Below, in pieces: positions 54,405 through 63,858 of a stretch of 64,000 bases of DNA. Origin of the DNA: Undaria pinnatifida (Eukaryota > Sar > Phaeophyceae > Laminariales > Alariaceae); contig JABAKD010000027.1 in assembly GCA_012845835.1 (NCBI GenBank), positions 15,224,073 through 15,288,072 on the forward strand, written 5' to 3'. The position numbers were made by a program, and so were the translations under genes. The notes beneath the pieces are model-generated. The model had not been told where the DNA came from and did no database searches. It was given only the letters and a program-made list of their open reading frames with translations. How positions within the stretch are numbered: position 1 is the stretch's first letter; each line of letters begins with the position of its first letter.

Positions 54405-54535
54405 GCGTGTACCACCTTGGGTGGTTTGTATTTTTTCCGTGGGGTATTCCTCAGAGTGACTGGAGCCTGTCCTGTGACCACGGACTTGATTATGCGAGTT
54501 AATGTGAGAACAACAACAACAACAACAACAACATT
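54405..54535 (+). mobile_element. LINE 3' terminus with clean (AAC)n tail, copy 5
   Basis: GTGTACCACCTTGGGTGGTTTG, then GGGGTATTCCTCAGAGTGACTGG and CACGGACTTGATTATGCGAG, ending GTGAGAAC and about eight AAC units. It is the shortest copy, and it defines the 3' end of the family. Confidence 0.8.
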
Positions 54536-54574
54536 TTATAAAAAAAATTGAAAAATATTATAGAGCGTTATTTT

Positions 54575-54789
54575 GGGCTTTTCATGGATCGGATCATTTC
54601 TCCCGCGGGTCGGATCGAGTCACGGTGACCCGGCCCGACGAGTCATACTTGAAAATCTCCCGACCCGACCCGACCCGACCCGTGACATTCGAATAACTCT
54701 TGATTGACCCGGCCCGACTAGATCTGCGGTATTTTTTAAAACCTCCTAGTCCGACCCGCGGGCCGGATCATGACCCGTGAAAAGCCCTG
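54575..54789. mobile_element. hAT-like MITE with GACCC repeats, copy 2, 8 bp TSD
   Basis: The ends GGGCTTTTCATGG and CCGTGAAAAGCCCTG are inverted repeats. The exact octamer GTTATTTT flanks both sides (54567-54574 and 54790-54797), the target-site length expected for hAT transposons. The interior has repeated CCCGACCCGACCCG. Confidence 0.85.
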
Positions 54790-54848
54790 GTTATTTTGTA
54801 CCTGGTACACAGTATGATTCCAGAGACGAATGCTGCTGTGTTGCAAAG

Positions 54849-55152
54849 CTGGTCGCCGCGGTGGCGTATCAGGTTATCCACGAGCCTGGTATAGGTCAGT
54901 TTCGTGAGTTCGAATCCCCCCAAGTGCATACTCGTATACATTCGTCGGGACTTTTCTTGTGCCCAAATTGGCTTGCGGAAAGCGCGAGGGCGTGAGTTAG
55001 CAAGAACACTCGATGAAAAATCGACGAGCATTGGGATTGCTGAACCCTATGCGCGATAAAAATTGAAGGCAAGAACCGGGCGGCAGAAGGGACGACATCT
55101 GTGACCACGGCTTGTCCAGAAGCTGGAAGGTACAAGTGTAAAATAAAAAATG
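54849..55152 (+). mobile_element. tRNA-derived SINE, family A, copy 2
   Basis: A box GGTGGCGTATCAGG, B box GAGTTCGAATCCC, body and CTTGTCCAGAAGCTGGAAGG end as in copy 1. The tail is AAAATAAAAAATG rather than a pure A run. It lies between the hAT-like MITE and a half copy of the fold-back family. Confidence 0.8.
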
Positions 55153-55189
55153 ATGATACTGGATTCTGTAGACTAAATATATTATAAAA

Positions 55190-55695
55190 ATAAAAATACA
55201 CTCCATACCAGCTGTGAGATCATGGATTTTGTCGAAACTCATCTTTGCAAGCTGTGTGTGATACTCCGATCGCGCGTATTACTGGGTGTGTGTCCTTATT
55301 AAGGATATAGGTCGGCGACTCCTCTTGGAACTGCAGTGTAGCTTGTACCAGGGTCAACAGGGTGATCTTAATCAGTCTGTGCGCGGAAACTATAAAACCC
55401 GTTTTCGAGGGGGACAAAATCTGAACTCTAGCTGTGGAAGGAAATTCATCATCAGTTTATCAAGTGTATCCTGTAAGTCGTAAATAATTGGTGAGGGAAG
55501 GGCGGAGTTTTTAGGGGCGTGGGGGCCTGGGGGGGGTGACGGGCGGGGCAGCTCAATCTGTGGGCGGAAACTATGAATAAATCCTGTAAAGGGACAAATC
55601 TGACGGTTGTGGAACGAATGCATCATCAGTTTATTATGTATATCCTGTCAGTCGTGCAACCAGTGAGGAGAGGGCGGAGTGTTCGAAGGGGTGCG
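55190..55695 (+). repeat. Half copy of the fold-back family
   Basis: Matches the right arm of the 52691-centred complex: CCAGCTGTGAGATCATGG, GATACTCCGATCGCGCG, GATATAGGTCGGCGACTCC, GTGCGCGGAAACTATAAAACC, then two GGCGGAGTTTTTAGGGGCGTGGG-type units. Only the right-arm orientation is present. Confidence 0.7.
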
Positions 55696-55899
55696 GTATG
55701 TTGCACTCGCACGTCATAACAGTCCCCGAGGGGGACGCAGGGTTCCCTGTGTTGGGAAGCGCTCTACTTATGGTTCATGGTGTCTCATTTATCTCTCCTT
55801 TGTTTGGCTCGCTGCTTAGACATGAGAAGAAGGCTGACAACATTACCATATATATGTCGAAAAGTGAAAAACAGAGCGAACGATGTGGGGATGCTCTCC

Positions 55900-56740
55900 C
55901 CCAGCGCATCACGGTCACTCACTACATCATCGCCCATCTACAGCCTTGCCGTGACTGTGACACATCTACTATCACCTGGTTTCACCCCAATCATGGCATG
56001 GTTTCGAGTCGAATCTATAGACACACCATCTACGTAGATCACTCCATACCAACATTAGCCCACCCTGATTAGCCGTAGATGCAGATCACAAGACCATCAG
56101 AGAGAGGATGTCAACAAAACATCCGGAAATTGGAGAGGGGGTCGAAGATAGATGCGGCTATTCGATTCAAACGAAAATGACGCTATAGATTCCCCGATAC
56201 CTCGTATTGAGGATAAGACAGACGCCTCATTGCAAGAGATGCAACCCTGTGATAGAGACCCGTAGATGTACCCTGAGACGATGGCCACACGATCGAGGAA
56301 GATACCAAACGCAGTAGTAGTGCTCGAAGTTTCCAAGTGCCACAACACACCTGTCCCACGTGAAATCTGCAGATTTATTGGGAACTGATGGGGTTTGATC
56401 AAACCCAATTTGTGATATGATCACCCAATAAAGGATAGTTGACACCAGAGAAAACGTGGATTACCTGTCAGCCCACAACCCCGGGGAGACAAACCACCAC
56501 GGTCAACCCGAAGCTGACCGACGACCCGCAGCCGCGAGGAGACCCTTTTCCACAGACCGACCTACTGTGCACGATGATCTCAGGGCAAGCTGCAGCAGTA
56601 TCCGTTTTACCATCAAGATGCAAAGTTAAATAATGCGAAACCCGGGGATGTATCCCGTACATCCCCTGACGGCCACAGAGACGTCTCGAGATCGGAAATG
56701 TACGTACGTTCAACCAGTCAGTAGCAATCGGCCTACGAAA
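55900..56740 (+). repeat. Tandem family T, most diverged unit
   Basis: Shares with the next two units ATCACGTGGTTTCAC-type sequence (55975), CATGGTTTCGAGTCGAATCTATA, the GTAGATGCAGATCACA block and GAAAATGA.GCTATAGATTCCCC, but with more substitutions. Confidence 0.55.
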
Positions 56741-56974
56741 ACACAGGGGCGAGACCACTGAGCGCTAGGGTACGAACGGGAAAGACGTATAGACAAACAC
56801 GGAAACAAAGTCAAAAGGGAAAACAGGAACAGATGACACGCTGTGAAGGCCAGACTACTGTAGCAGGGCCTACAACGCGGGGCCAGAGGGGCGGGTGGTC
56901 GGGCCATTGGCTGAAAGACAAGAGAGAAAGTAAGGCACACTGCCTAAAACACTCTCGTCAGGGCCCGCAACATT

Positions 56975-57600
56975 GTGTAGTGGTACTCTGAGTGGGGGAT
57001 GCGTGGTTGGTCGGTGGTGGGAATCGTGCTCCTCATGGGTTCCGGTGCCCTTGTTTGGTCTCTCCTCGTGGCTCGCTGGATAGAATCAATGGCTTATACA
57101 TTTTTCCCTCTACATTGAACACTAAAAGACAGACATAACAGGGCTGCAGGGTGGCGCAGGGTAGAGCAAGTAGTGAGGTGTGGGGCGTCCTGCTTATCCC
57201 ATCATCGTCACCTACATTATTACCGCCCATCTGTGATGGCCTTGACGTGAGTGTGATATCATCTAATAATATTACGTGGTTTCACATCAACCATGACATG
57301 GTTTCACGCCGAATCTATAAACTATCCTTCTACGGAGGGCACTCCATTACGTTAGGCCCCCCTGAATAGTCGTAGATGCAGATCACATGGCAATCAAAGG
57401 ATGTCAACAAAACATCCAGAATTGGAAAGGGGATCCAAGATGCGGCTATTCGAAACAAACGAAAATGAGGCTATAGATTCCCCCACACCTCGCGATTATG
57501 AGGCTTAAAGGCCTCATTGCAAGATATACAACCCTATGATGACCGAGAAAGGGTATGTACCAACTGTATACCAGTAGCAATCGGCCTACGAAAACACGAA
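56975..57600 (+). repeat. Tandem family T, unit 2 (~670 bp period)
   Basis: Starts GTAGTGGTACTC.GAGTGGGGG and GCGTGGTTGGTCGGTGGTGGG, includes CTCATGGGTTCCGGTGCCC and TTTGGTCTCTCCTC. The same text recurs at 57648, giving a period of 673 bp. Confidence 0.75.
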
Positions 57601-57647
57601 GGGCGCGGCCACTGAGCGCTAGGATGCGAAGTCCTGCCGCCGACGCA

Positions 57648-58035
57648 AATTGTAGTGGTACTCCGAGTGGGGGATGCGTGGTTGGTCGGTGGTGGGAAGC
57701 ATGCTCCTCATGGGTTCCGGTGCCCTTGTTTGGTCTCTCCTCATGGCTCGCTGGATAGACTCAAAAGCTCATACATTATTTCCTCTACATTGCACACTAA
57801 AAGACAGACATAACAGGGCTGCAGGGTAGCGCAGGGTAGAGCAGGCAGTGAGATTGTGGGGCGTCCTGCTTGTCCCATCATCGGAACCTACATTACCGCC
57901 CATCTATGATGGCCTTGACGTGAGTGTGACATCATCTACTTTCACGTGGTTTCACCTCAACCATGACATGGTTTCACGTCGAATCTATAAACTATCCTTC
58001 TACGGAGGGCACTCCATTACAATTGGACCTGGAAG
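57648..58035 (+). repeat. Tandem family T, unit 3 (truncated)
   Basis: Nearly identical to 56975-57355 through GGAGGGCACTCCATTAC, then leaves the family and passes into short GGAAGGCTGACGTGG repeats (58030, 58207). Confidence 0.75.
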
Positions 58036-59550
58036 GCTGACGTGGAGTCATTGATCGAAAGGCAATAGAAATAACCAAGTGCGCTGAGAAGTAGGCTAGC
58101 GTGGGACCATTCGTCGAAAGGCAGACGAGAAAGAACCAGCAAACAAGCAAGGCACACTGCCGAGAACAATGTGCTGGGCTGCCGAAAACGATGTCAGGGT
58201 TCGCCACGTTGAACCTGGAAGGCTGACGTGGGGCCATTAATTAGTCGAAAGACAAAATAAAAATAACCAACACGCTGAGATGTAACGGAATCAGAAGCAG
58301 TAACGTGGAACCGGGGAGGTTAGCGTACACGGCCCTTGGCCGCACTGCAAAACGGAAACCCGAGTCTACCAAAACAAAGTCGCGAGGACGCGAAGAAGGA
58401 CAACAACACCGAAACAGTGGCACTGGGATAACCGAAACGGTGGTACTGGAGGCATGAGATACGTCGGAAAGCTGAAACGGGGCCTTAGAAGTTAGCTGGG
58501 TATAGTACTACCAGGAAAACAACAAAAACGCGGTGATTTCACCTGACCAAAGCAAGACGTAAGCAGAGACGAACAAACTGGATTATTGACACAGAAATGT
58601 GGATGATACTATCGGAAGCCAGATAGAGAGTCGATATCATGACACCTTGAGAGGCTAGATTATAAGGGGGAAAATGCCAGCAAACGTAGCAAGGCTATTC
58701 GACCATAATAATTAAGCAAGCCAAAATGGGGTCCACACGAAGATACTCGTGCACTGCAGCTTGAAGAAACTCTGGAAGTGTCTAGTTCCAGAAATAATGT
58801 AGGGAACAGATAAGACAACAAGAAGAAAGCCGTCGTAGCTATGCGCTGTACGTCGGAAACACGGGGTCGACAGCGTGGAGCAGCCCTGGGAGAGCAACCG
58901 GAAAAAAGTAGGGAAGAACAGAAAGTTTAGGCAAGTCGTGTCATAAGCACGTGCGGCAGCCTGAAAAAAGACATAGGGTCCGTATTAGCAAGAGACCTTG
59001 AGAGGGTATAGCTTGAAAAAAGCGAGCAGCATAGGTAGTAAATGGCAAAGTCATTCGTTTTAAATCGAGTGCGCTAAAAAAAAAAACATGAAAGGGGGTC
59101 GGCAGGAAACGACCTATTATTATGGTCTACGTGTATCAAATGGGAGTTATTCCACTTTTTGGGCCAAAGCAAGGTGGTTTCTGAGCTGTTCATCGACTGT
59201 ATGTAGTACAGTAGTAGTGTAATAGCAACATCTTGACCTCTCCAAGTGAGGTATCAATTCTGATAATAATTTGAGGTAGGAGCGTCGTAGGTGCATCAGG
59301 AATGGCGCGTAGATTTGTTGGTCGGATTGCGCGAGCGAATGCCTCCGAAGTCACGTTTCGGGGAGGAGGTAACTCTGTTATTAATAGGCGCTTTGAAACA
59401 TCCCCTCCACCCCTCTTGCCGCGTGATGGCTCCTGGGCTGTGAAGCCAAACTGGGGTCAAAACGTAGGACGCATGCGACAGGTACAAGGTATCATATGCC
59501 AAAAAGACAAGAGAAGATCGGAGGGCCAAGAAGGGACGGCATGACAGCTG
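58036..59550. other. No gene seen; short degenerate repeats
   Basis: The phrases CCTGGAAGGCTGACGTGG(A/G)G and CGAAAG.CAA.A.AAATAACCAA recur at 58028-58080 and 58206-58275. An ATG-led 80-codon + frame at 59302-59544 has no domain or context and is not called. Confidence 0.4.
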
Positions 59551-59554
59551 TGAG

Positions 59555-59975
59555 CTGCACAGTCAGGACAGGCTGCAAAGCCAGGATGGAGGCCGGGTAC
59601 GTTGAATCCTAGGGCCAGGCATACATGCCGAAACAAACCAAGACAAACTGGTCGAGAGGAACAAGACCTGTTAGCTGCTAAGCCAGGAGGGAGGTCAGTG
59701 TCGTTGGACCCCAGGGGCAGGTACGACGACAAATAGAAAGCCAGAATGGAGGTACTAGGTACTTACTGTTGGACCGTTGGGACATGTGCGCCGAAAAAAG
59801 TAAAAAAAAAAAAAACAGTTGACAGGAACAAGACATGTTGACCACAAAGAAATCTAGAATGGAGGTCGGTACTGCTGAACCGCTGGGGCATGTACGCCAA
59901 AAATAGAGAAAAAAATTATAGTCCAGAGGAGGAACAGATCCCTCGGCTACAAAGCTAGAACGGGTCCGACAAGTA
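59555..59975 (+). repeat. Minisatellite, ~95 bp period, about five units
   Basis: Each unit has CTGC.AAGCCAGGATGGAGG, GTTG(A/G)A(C/T)C..GGG(C/A)CA(T)GTACGCCG, an A-rich stretch, then GAGAGGAACAAGACCTGTT. Period is 85-105 bp with indels. Confidence 0.75.
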
Positions 59976-60982
59976 GGGGGGGGGGCTTGAGGGGGGGTAC
60001 AATCAATCATACAATTATAATAAGCGGCGTCAAGCAAAACCGAAAAAAATGGGCTGGAGAGCCAGCACGGGACCGCTAACATGGGACTTACGGGGACTCT
60101 CGACGTGAAGCCAGTGCAATGAGTGGTCGACAACGTGCGACCTCATCACGGTAGTAATAGCTGGAACGCCCCACTGGCTGGGGCTAATGTGCAACAAAGG
60201 TCTTTGTGGAAAAACGAATACGCCAAGACGAAAGAGGGAAGGACGACAACAAAAAAGAACTCGTGGCTCGCGAAAACAAAGAAAAACAACGCGGGAAGCA
60301 CCTATCCTATGCTATGTTGCCACCAAGCACATGGGATGAGGTGAAAACGAGATGATGGAAGACCATAGCATGGATGGATGGTAAGAAAACCATGGTCCGC
60401 CGGAGAAGCAAAAACACAAAGAAAGGCGAATATTCGTCGTGCTGTAGAAAAAAAAAAAAATGAAAGCATTCAAGTTGAACTTCAAAGCGAAAACGCGGTG
60501 GTGGTGATGATCATCAACAAAGGAACCAATAAATGCCGTATCTTGAACGCGATAAACAAGACAGAACTCATACTGTAATACTACGCGTAGCGCCAACAAC
60601 AATAAAGCGTTTTTGGATCCACGAGGATACAGGCAGACTTCTTGGGGGGTATATACGTATTGGAGGGCCACGAGATGATAATACTGACTCTACTGGTAGA
60701 TAGTTTGAGACAGCAGTACGGTCCAAAGCTAATACGCGCACTCTAACAGGAACAATTCACTAGCAATTTTCCCCCAGAAAATAAAGAAAAACACCTCGAG
60801 CAACGGTCGATAGCTGCGCGCATCTTTAACGGTCAAGGAACAAGCGTGCGTGCCCAGAAATGGTAACAAAAATAACAATAAAATAATGCCCTCGTGACAT
60901 GAAGAACACGCGAATACAAAAGGAAGGGCATACGTTTCAAGCATGCCCATACTGCTGTAGAGCAGAGAGACGGGACGGTATA
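59976..60982. other. No gene seen
   Basis: A G9 run near 59982-59996 and mixed purine-rich sequence. Open frames (for example 60378-60578 on +) have no recognisable domain. Confidence 0.4.
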
Positions 60983-61294
60983 CGGTCGCTCCGGTGGCGA
61001 ATCAGGTTATCCACGAGCCATAGGTCAGTTTCGTGAGTTCGAATCCCCCCGAGTGCATACCCGTATGTATAAATTCTTGGGGATTTTTCTTGTATTGTGC
61101 ACTAATTCGACTTGCGGAAAGCGCGAGAGCGTGAGTTAGCAACACTCGACGAAAAATCGACGAGCAGTGGGATTGCTGAACCCTATGCGCCATAAAAATT
61201 GAAGACAAGAACCGGGGGGGAGAAGGGACGACACCTGTGACTACGGCTTGTCCAGAAGCTGGAAAGTAAACGTGTGTGAAAAAAGAAAAAAAAA
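60983..61294 (+). mobile_element. tRNA-derived SINE, family A, copy 3
   Basis: A box GGTGGCGAATCAGG, B box GAGTTCGAATCCC, body and CTTGTCCAGAAGCTGG as in the other copies, tail AAAAAAGAAAAAAAAA. A short deletion near the head removes the GAGCCTGGTATAGG block. Confidence 0.8.
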
Positions 61295-61485
61295 CGTTCC
61301 CATCCGGCACACGGTGCCGGGGGAAGAAAATTCAAGAAATAAATCATGTGACTGACACGAAGTTGCCAGGATATTGTGCTGTGATAAAAGCGAAAAGAGG
61401 ATTGGTTGTGGAGCAACGTAGGACTCAGGAATGCCACCAAACAGCAACAATATGGTGCAGGCAATATCATCTCTGCTAAAATAAA

Positions 61486-62205
61486 TGGGCCGTTCTTATC
61501 GGAGATATGAATTTCCTAAATTTCCTCTTTTTTTTCTTCAAGATTTCCATGAGAAAACGTCTGCATTATCATCGAGCGCGGGATTGTTTGCCTTTTTGCC
61601 CCTGATTTTTGAAAGCCGAGCCATAAAGCAAGACCGCCACCACCCACACCAGCAGTCACGCGCGTCGTCACACAGCAAGCATGAGCAAACATCCCGGAAG
61701 ACCGCAGAGGAAATCACCCAGGCCAAGTAGATTCGTGCAATCCGGCGACAGCAGCCCCTCCCTGGTGTCAGGAACATGCCGAGCACGACGAGGACACCAG
61801 CGATAGCCTTCTTCATGTTTTTGCGCCTCGTGTCTGGATAATTGGGAAGGCTGAATCGTTGTTTCGTCCGACTCGAGGATGAGTCCTCCAGAGGCCCAGG
61901 CCGCTTCCTTCCCTCGGCCATAATGTTGGACCACCCTGGTCAACGTTTAAATTAAACCCCATGGTCCCAGTGTTGAACCACGGCGCTTGTCGGATCACTA
62001 TTATTAATACCTTCGAAATATGGAAATCGACGACAGGATTTCCTAATTTTGTTATTGTTAACTTTTCCATTTTTTAGGGGGGGCTGAAGAATTTCACAAA
62101 TTATGACAGAACGCCTCCGTATTTTAAGACACATTTCACAAATATGGAAATTTAGGAAATTCAGGAAATTTACGACAAAAAAAGGTCTCCGATAAGAACG
62201 GCCCG
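61486..62205. mobile_element. TIR element, 0.72 kb, with a short minus-strand ORF
   Basis: The ends are inverted repeats GGGCCGTTCTTATCGGAGA (61487) and TCTCCGATAAGAACGGCCC (62187-62205). Next to each end is AATTTCCTAAATTTCC in opposite orientation. A minus-strand frame from 61921 starts MAEGRKRPGPLEDSSSSRTK and contains a hydrophobic AIAGVLVVLGMFL segment. It could be a deleted transposon gene, but no DDE motif is visible. The superfamily is not assigned, and a target duplication is not obvious. Confidence 0.6.
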
Positions 62206-62400
62206 ATATACCTGGTATATATTTTCATACGAAAACTAGCATAATTTCATTGGCTAGTGCCATAATCCAGATAGAGGGGGGGTATCAGCTAACGTTTACC
62301 CCAAAAATGCTAGTGGGGCGCATGCACACGGTGGAAGCGAAGCTCAGGCTAAGCAAGGATCATGCGAAGCTACAACGGTTTCGCGGGTTGATATGTACTA

Positions 62401-62710
62401 CCGGTCGCCCCGGTGGCGTATCAGGTTATCCTCGAGCCTGGTATGGGTCAGTTTCGTGAGTTCGAGCCCCGCCGAGTGCATACCCGTATAAATTCGTTGG
62501 GATTTTTTCTTGTGCACAAATTGACTTGCGGAAAGCGCGAGAGCGTGAGTTAGCAACACTCGATGAAAAAATCGACGAGCAGTGGGGTTGCTGAACCTAT
62601 GCGCGATAAAAATTGAAGGCAAGAACCGGGGGGGAAGAACGGACGACACCTGTGACCACGGCCTGTCCAGAAGCTGGAAAGTAAAAGTGTGAGAAGAAAG
62701 AAAGAAGAAG
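62401..62710 (+). mobile_element. tRNA-derived SINE, family A, copy 4, with 8 bp TSD
   Basis: This is the most complete copy. It starts CCGGTCGCCCCGGTGGCG, carries both Pol III boxes and ends CTGTCCAGAAGCTGG plus an AGAAAGAAAG tail. The exact octamer ATGTACTA lies at 62393-62400 and 62711-62718, a target-site duplication that fixes both ends and supports retroposition. Confidence 0.88.
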
Positions 62711-62718
62711 ATGTACTA

Positions 62719-63007
62719 AAAGTAAGCCTAGAGGGGGGTCGTAAGCAAACGTTGGACCAGGAGATACTGGCAAAAAGTTGATGGTGCCAGACCCTGGAAA
62801 GCTGTCTGGATAATTGGGAAGGCTGAATAGAGGAAAGAGTCGTTCCTATTATTGGAATCTAAGATACGAAAAAAAAAACATATGGTCCGTCCGGGACTAT
62901 TTTTCCAAAACAATCCCTGCAGCTAGGTAACATACATACGGGAAATTGAAATGAAAGAAAATGAACGCCCAACCGAGAAAGGGGGACTTGTGCAATGCGA
63001 TTAGGCG
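62719..63007. other. No gene seen; short match to the 61.8 kb element
   Basis: GTCTGGATAATTGGGAAGGCTGAAT at 62806-62831 (read in two halves) repeats the sequence at 61832-61857 inside the TIR element, so a fragment of a related element is present here. Confidence 0.45.
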
Positions 63008-63305
63008 GAAAGAAGACAAACACAACGCCTCAAATAAACACCTGTGACATGCGTAGTGCAGAAAGCAGAAGAAACGCCAATGCAGATAACATATACCGGC
63101 ATACCACAGCAGTGAGAAGACGAACACAATATCTCAAATAAGCACCTATAAAGTACGTAGTGTAAAAGCAGAGGGAAAGCCAAGATAGATATACCACAGC
63201 GGTTTAAGAAACACACACGACGCCTGAATAAGCACCTACAGTATAACATACGTAGTGCAGAAAACAGGGCAAGGACCAAGACGGGTATACCACAGCGATT
63301 TGGTG
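63008..63305 (+). repeat. Minisatellite, ~100 bp period, three units
   Basis: Units share GAAGACAAACACAACGCCTC, AATAA(G/A)CACCT, TACGTAGTG.A(A)AAGCAG and TATACCACAGC.GT, with phase preserved through three copies. Confidence 0.75.
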
Positions 63306-63319
63306 GGCTGCAAAACAAG

Positions 63320-63478
63320 GCAGACTAAACCGGCGGAAAGAAGACGGAAATACAGCAGGTTTGCGGCGTAGTCACGAAAACGGGGTGAGCTAAACCGGCG
63401 GGAAGAAGGCGGAAATATCACAATATTTCGGCCTTGTTACGAAAGTGGGGCGAGCTAAACCGATGGCTGGAAGGCCAG
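63320..63478 (+). repeat. Minisatellite, ~75 bp period, 2.5 units
   Basis: GAGCTAAACCGGCGGGAAGA, AGGCGGAAATA and GT(A/T)(G/A)C(A)ACGAAA..GGGG recur at 63325, 63387 and 63450. Confidence 0.7.
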
Positions 63479-63807
63479 AGTAGCACCCAGAAACAATCAC
63501 GCATATATGCATGCTGTTCAAAAGCGGGTCAAACGGAAACGTCAAGGCGAAGAAGAGGAACTTTGGAACTATCTGAAGAACAAAAAGGAAGCAAGACGCA
63601 CACCAAGCTTAAGAAACAAAGGGGAGGGGCAGCAGAACGAAAGGGTGGGTGCGACTGAACGCCAAAATACCCTGGCTGCAAATCTCCCTGTCGCGTGGCG
63701 TTGCAGACACGCCGATCCGAAGTTGATGCTCCGCAGGAGCCATCCCACGGTAGGGCCCCAGCATATTCTAAGAAATTTCTGAGCCCTAACAAGAGGAGCT
63801 CAATATC

Positions 63808-63858
63808 AACATCATCATGATCATCATGATCATCACCATCATCATCACCATCATCACC
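63808..63858 (+). repeat. (ATC)n microsatellite with ATGATC interruptions
   Basis: ATCATC and ATGATC units followed by ACCATC units. No coding significance seen. Confidence 0.85.

Noticed and set aside
59302-59544. ATG-led 80-codon + frame
   Set aside because: No domain or neighbouring signals, and it is within a repeat-rich area where such frames occur by chance.
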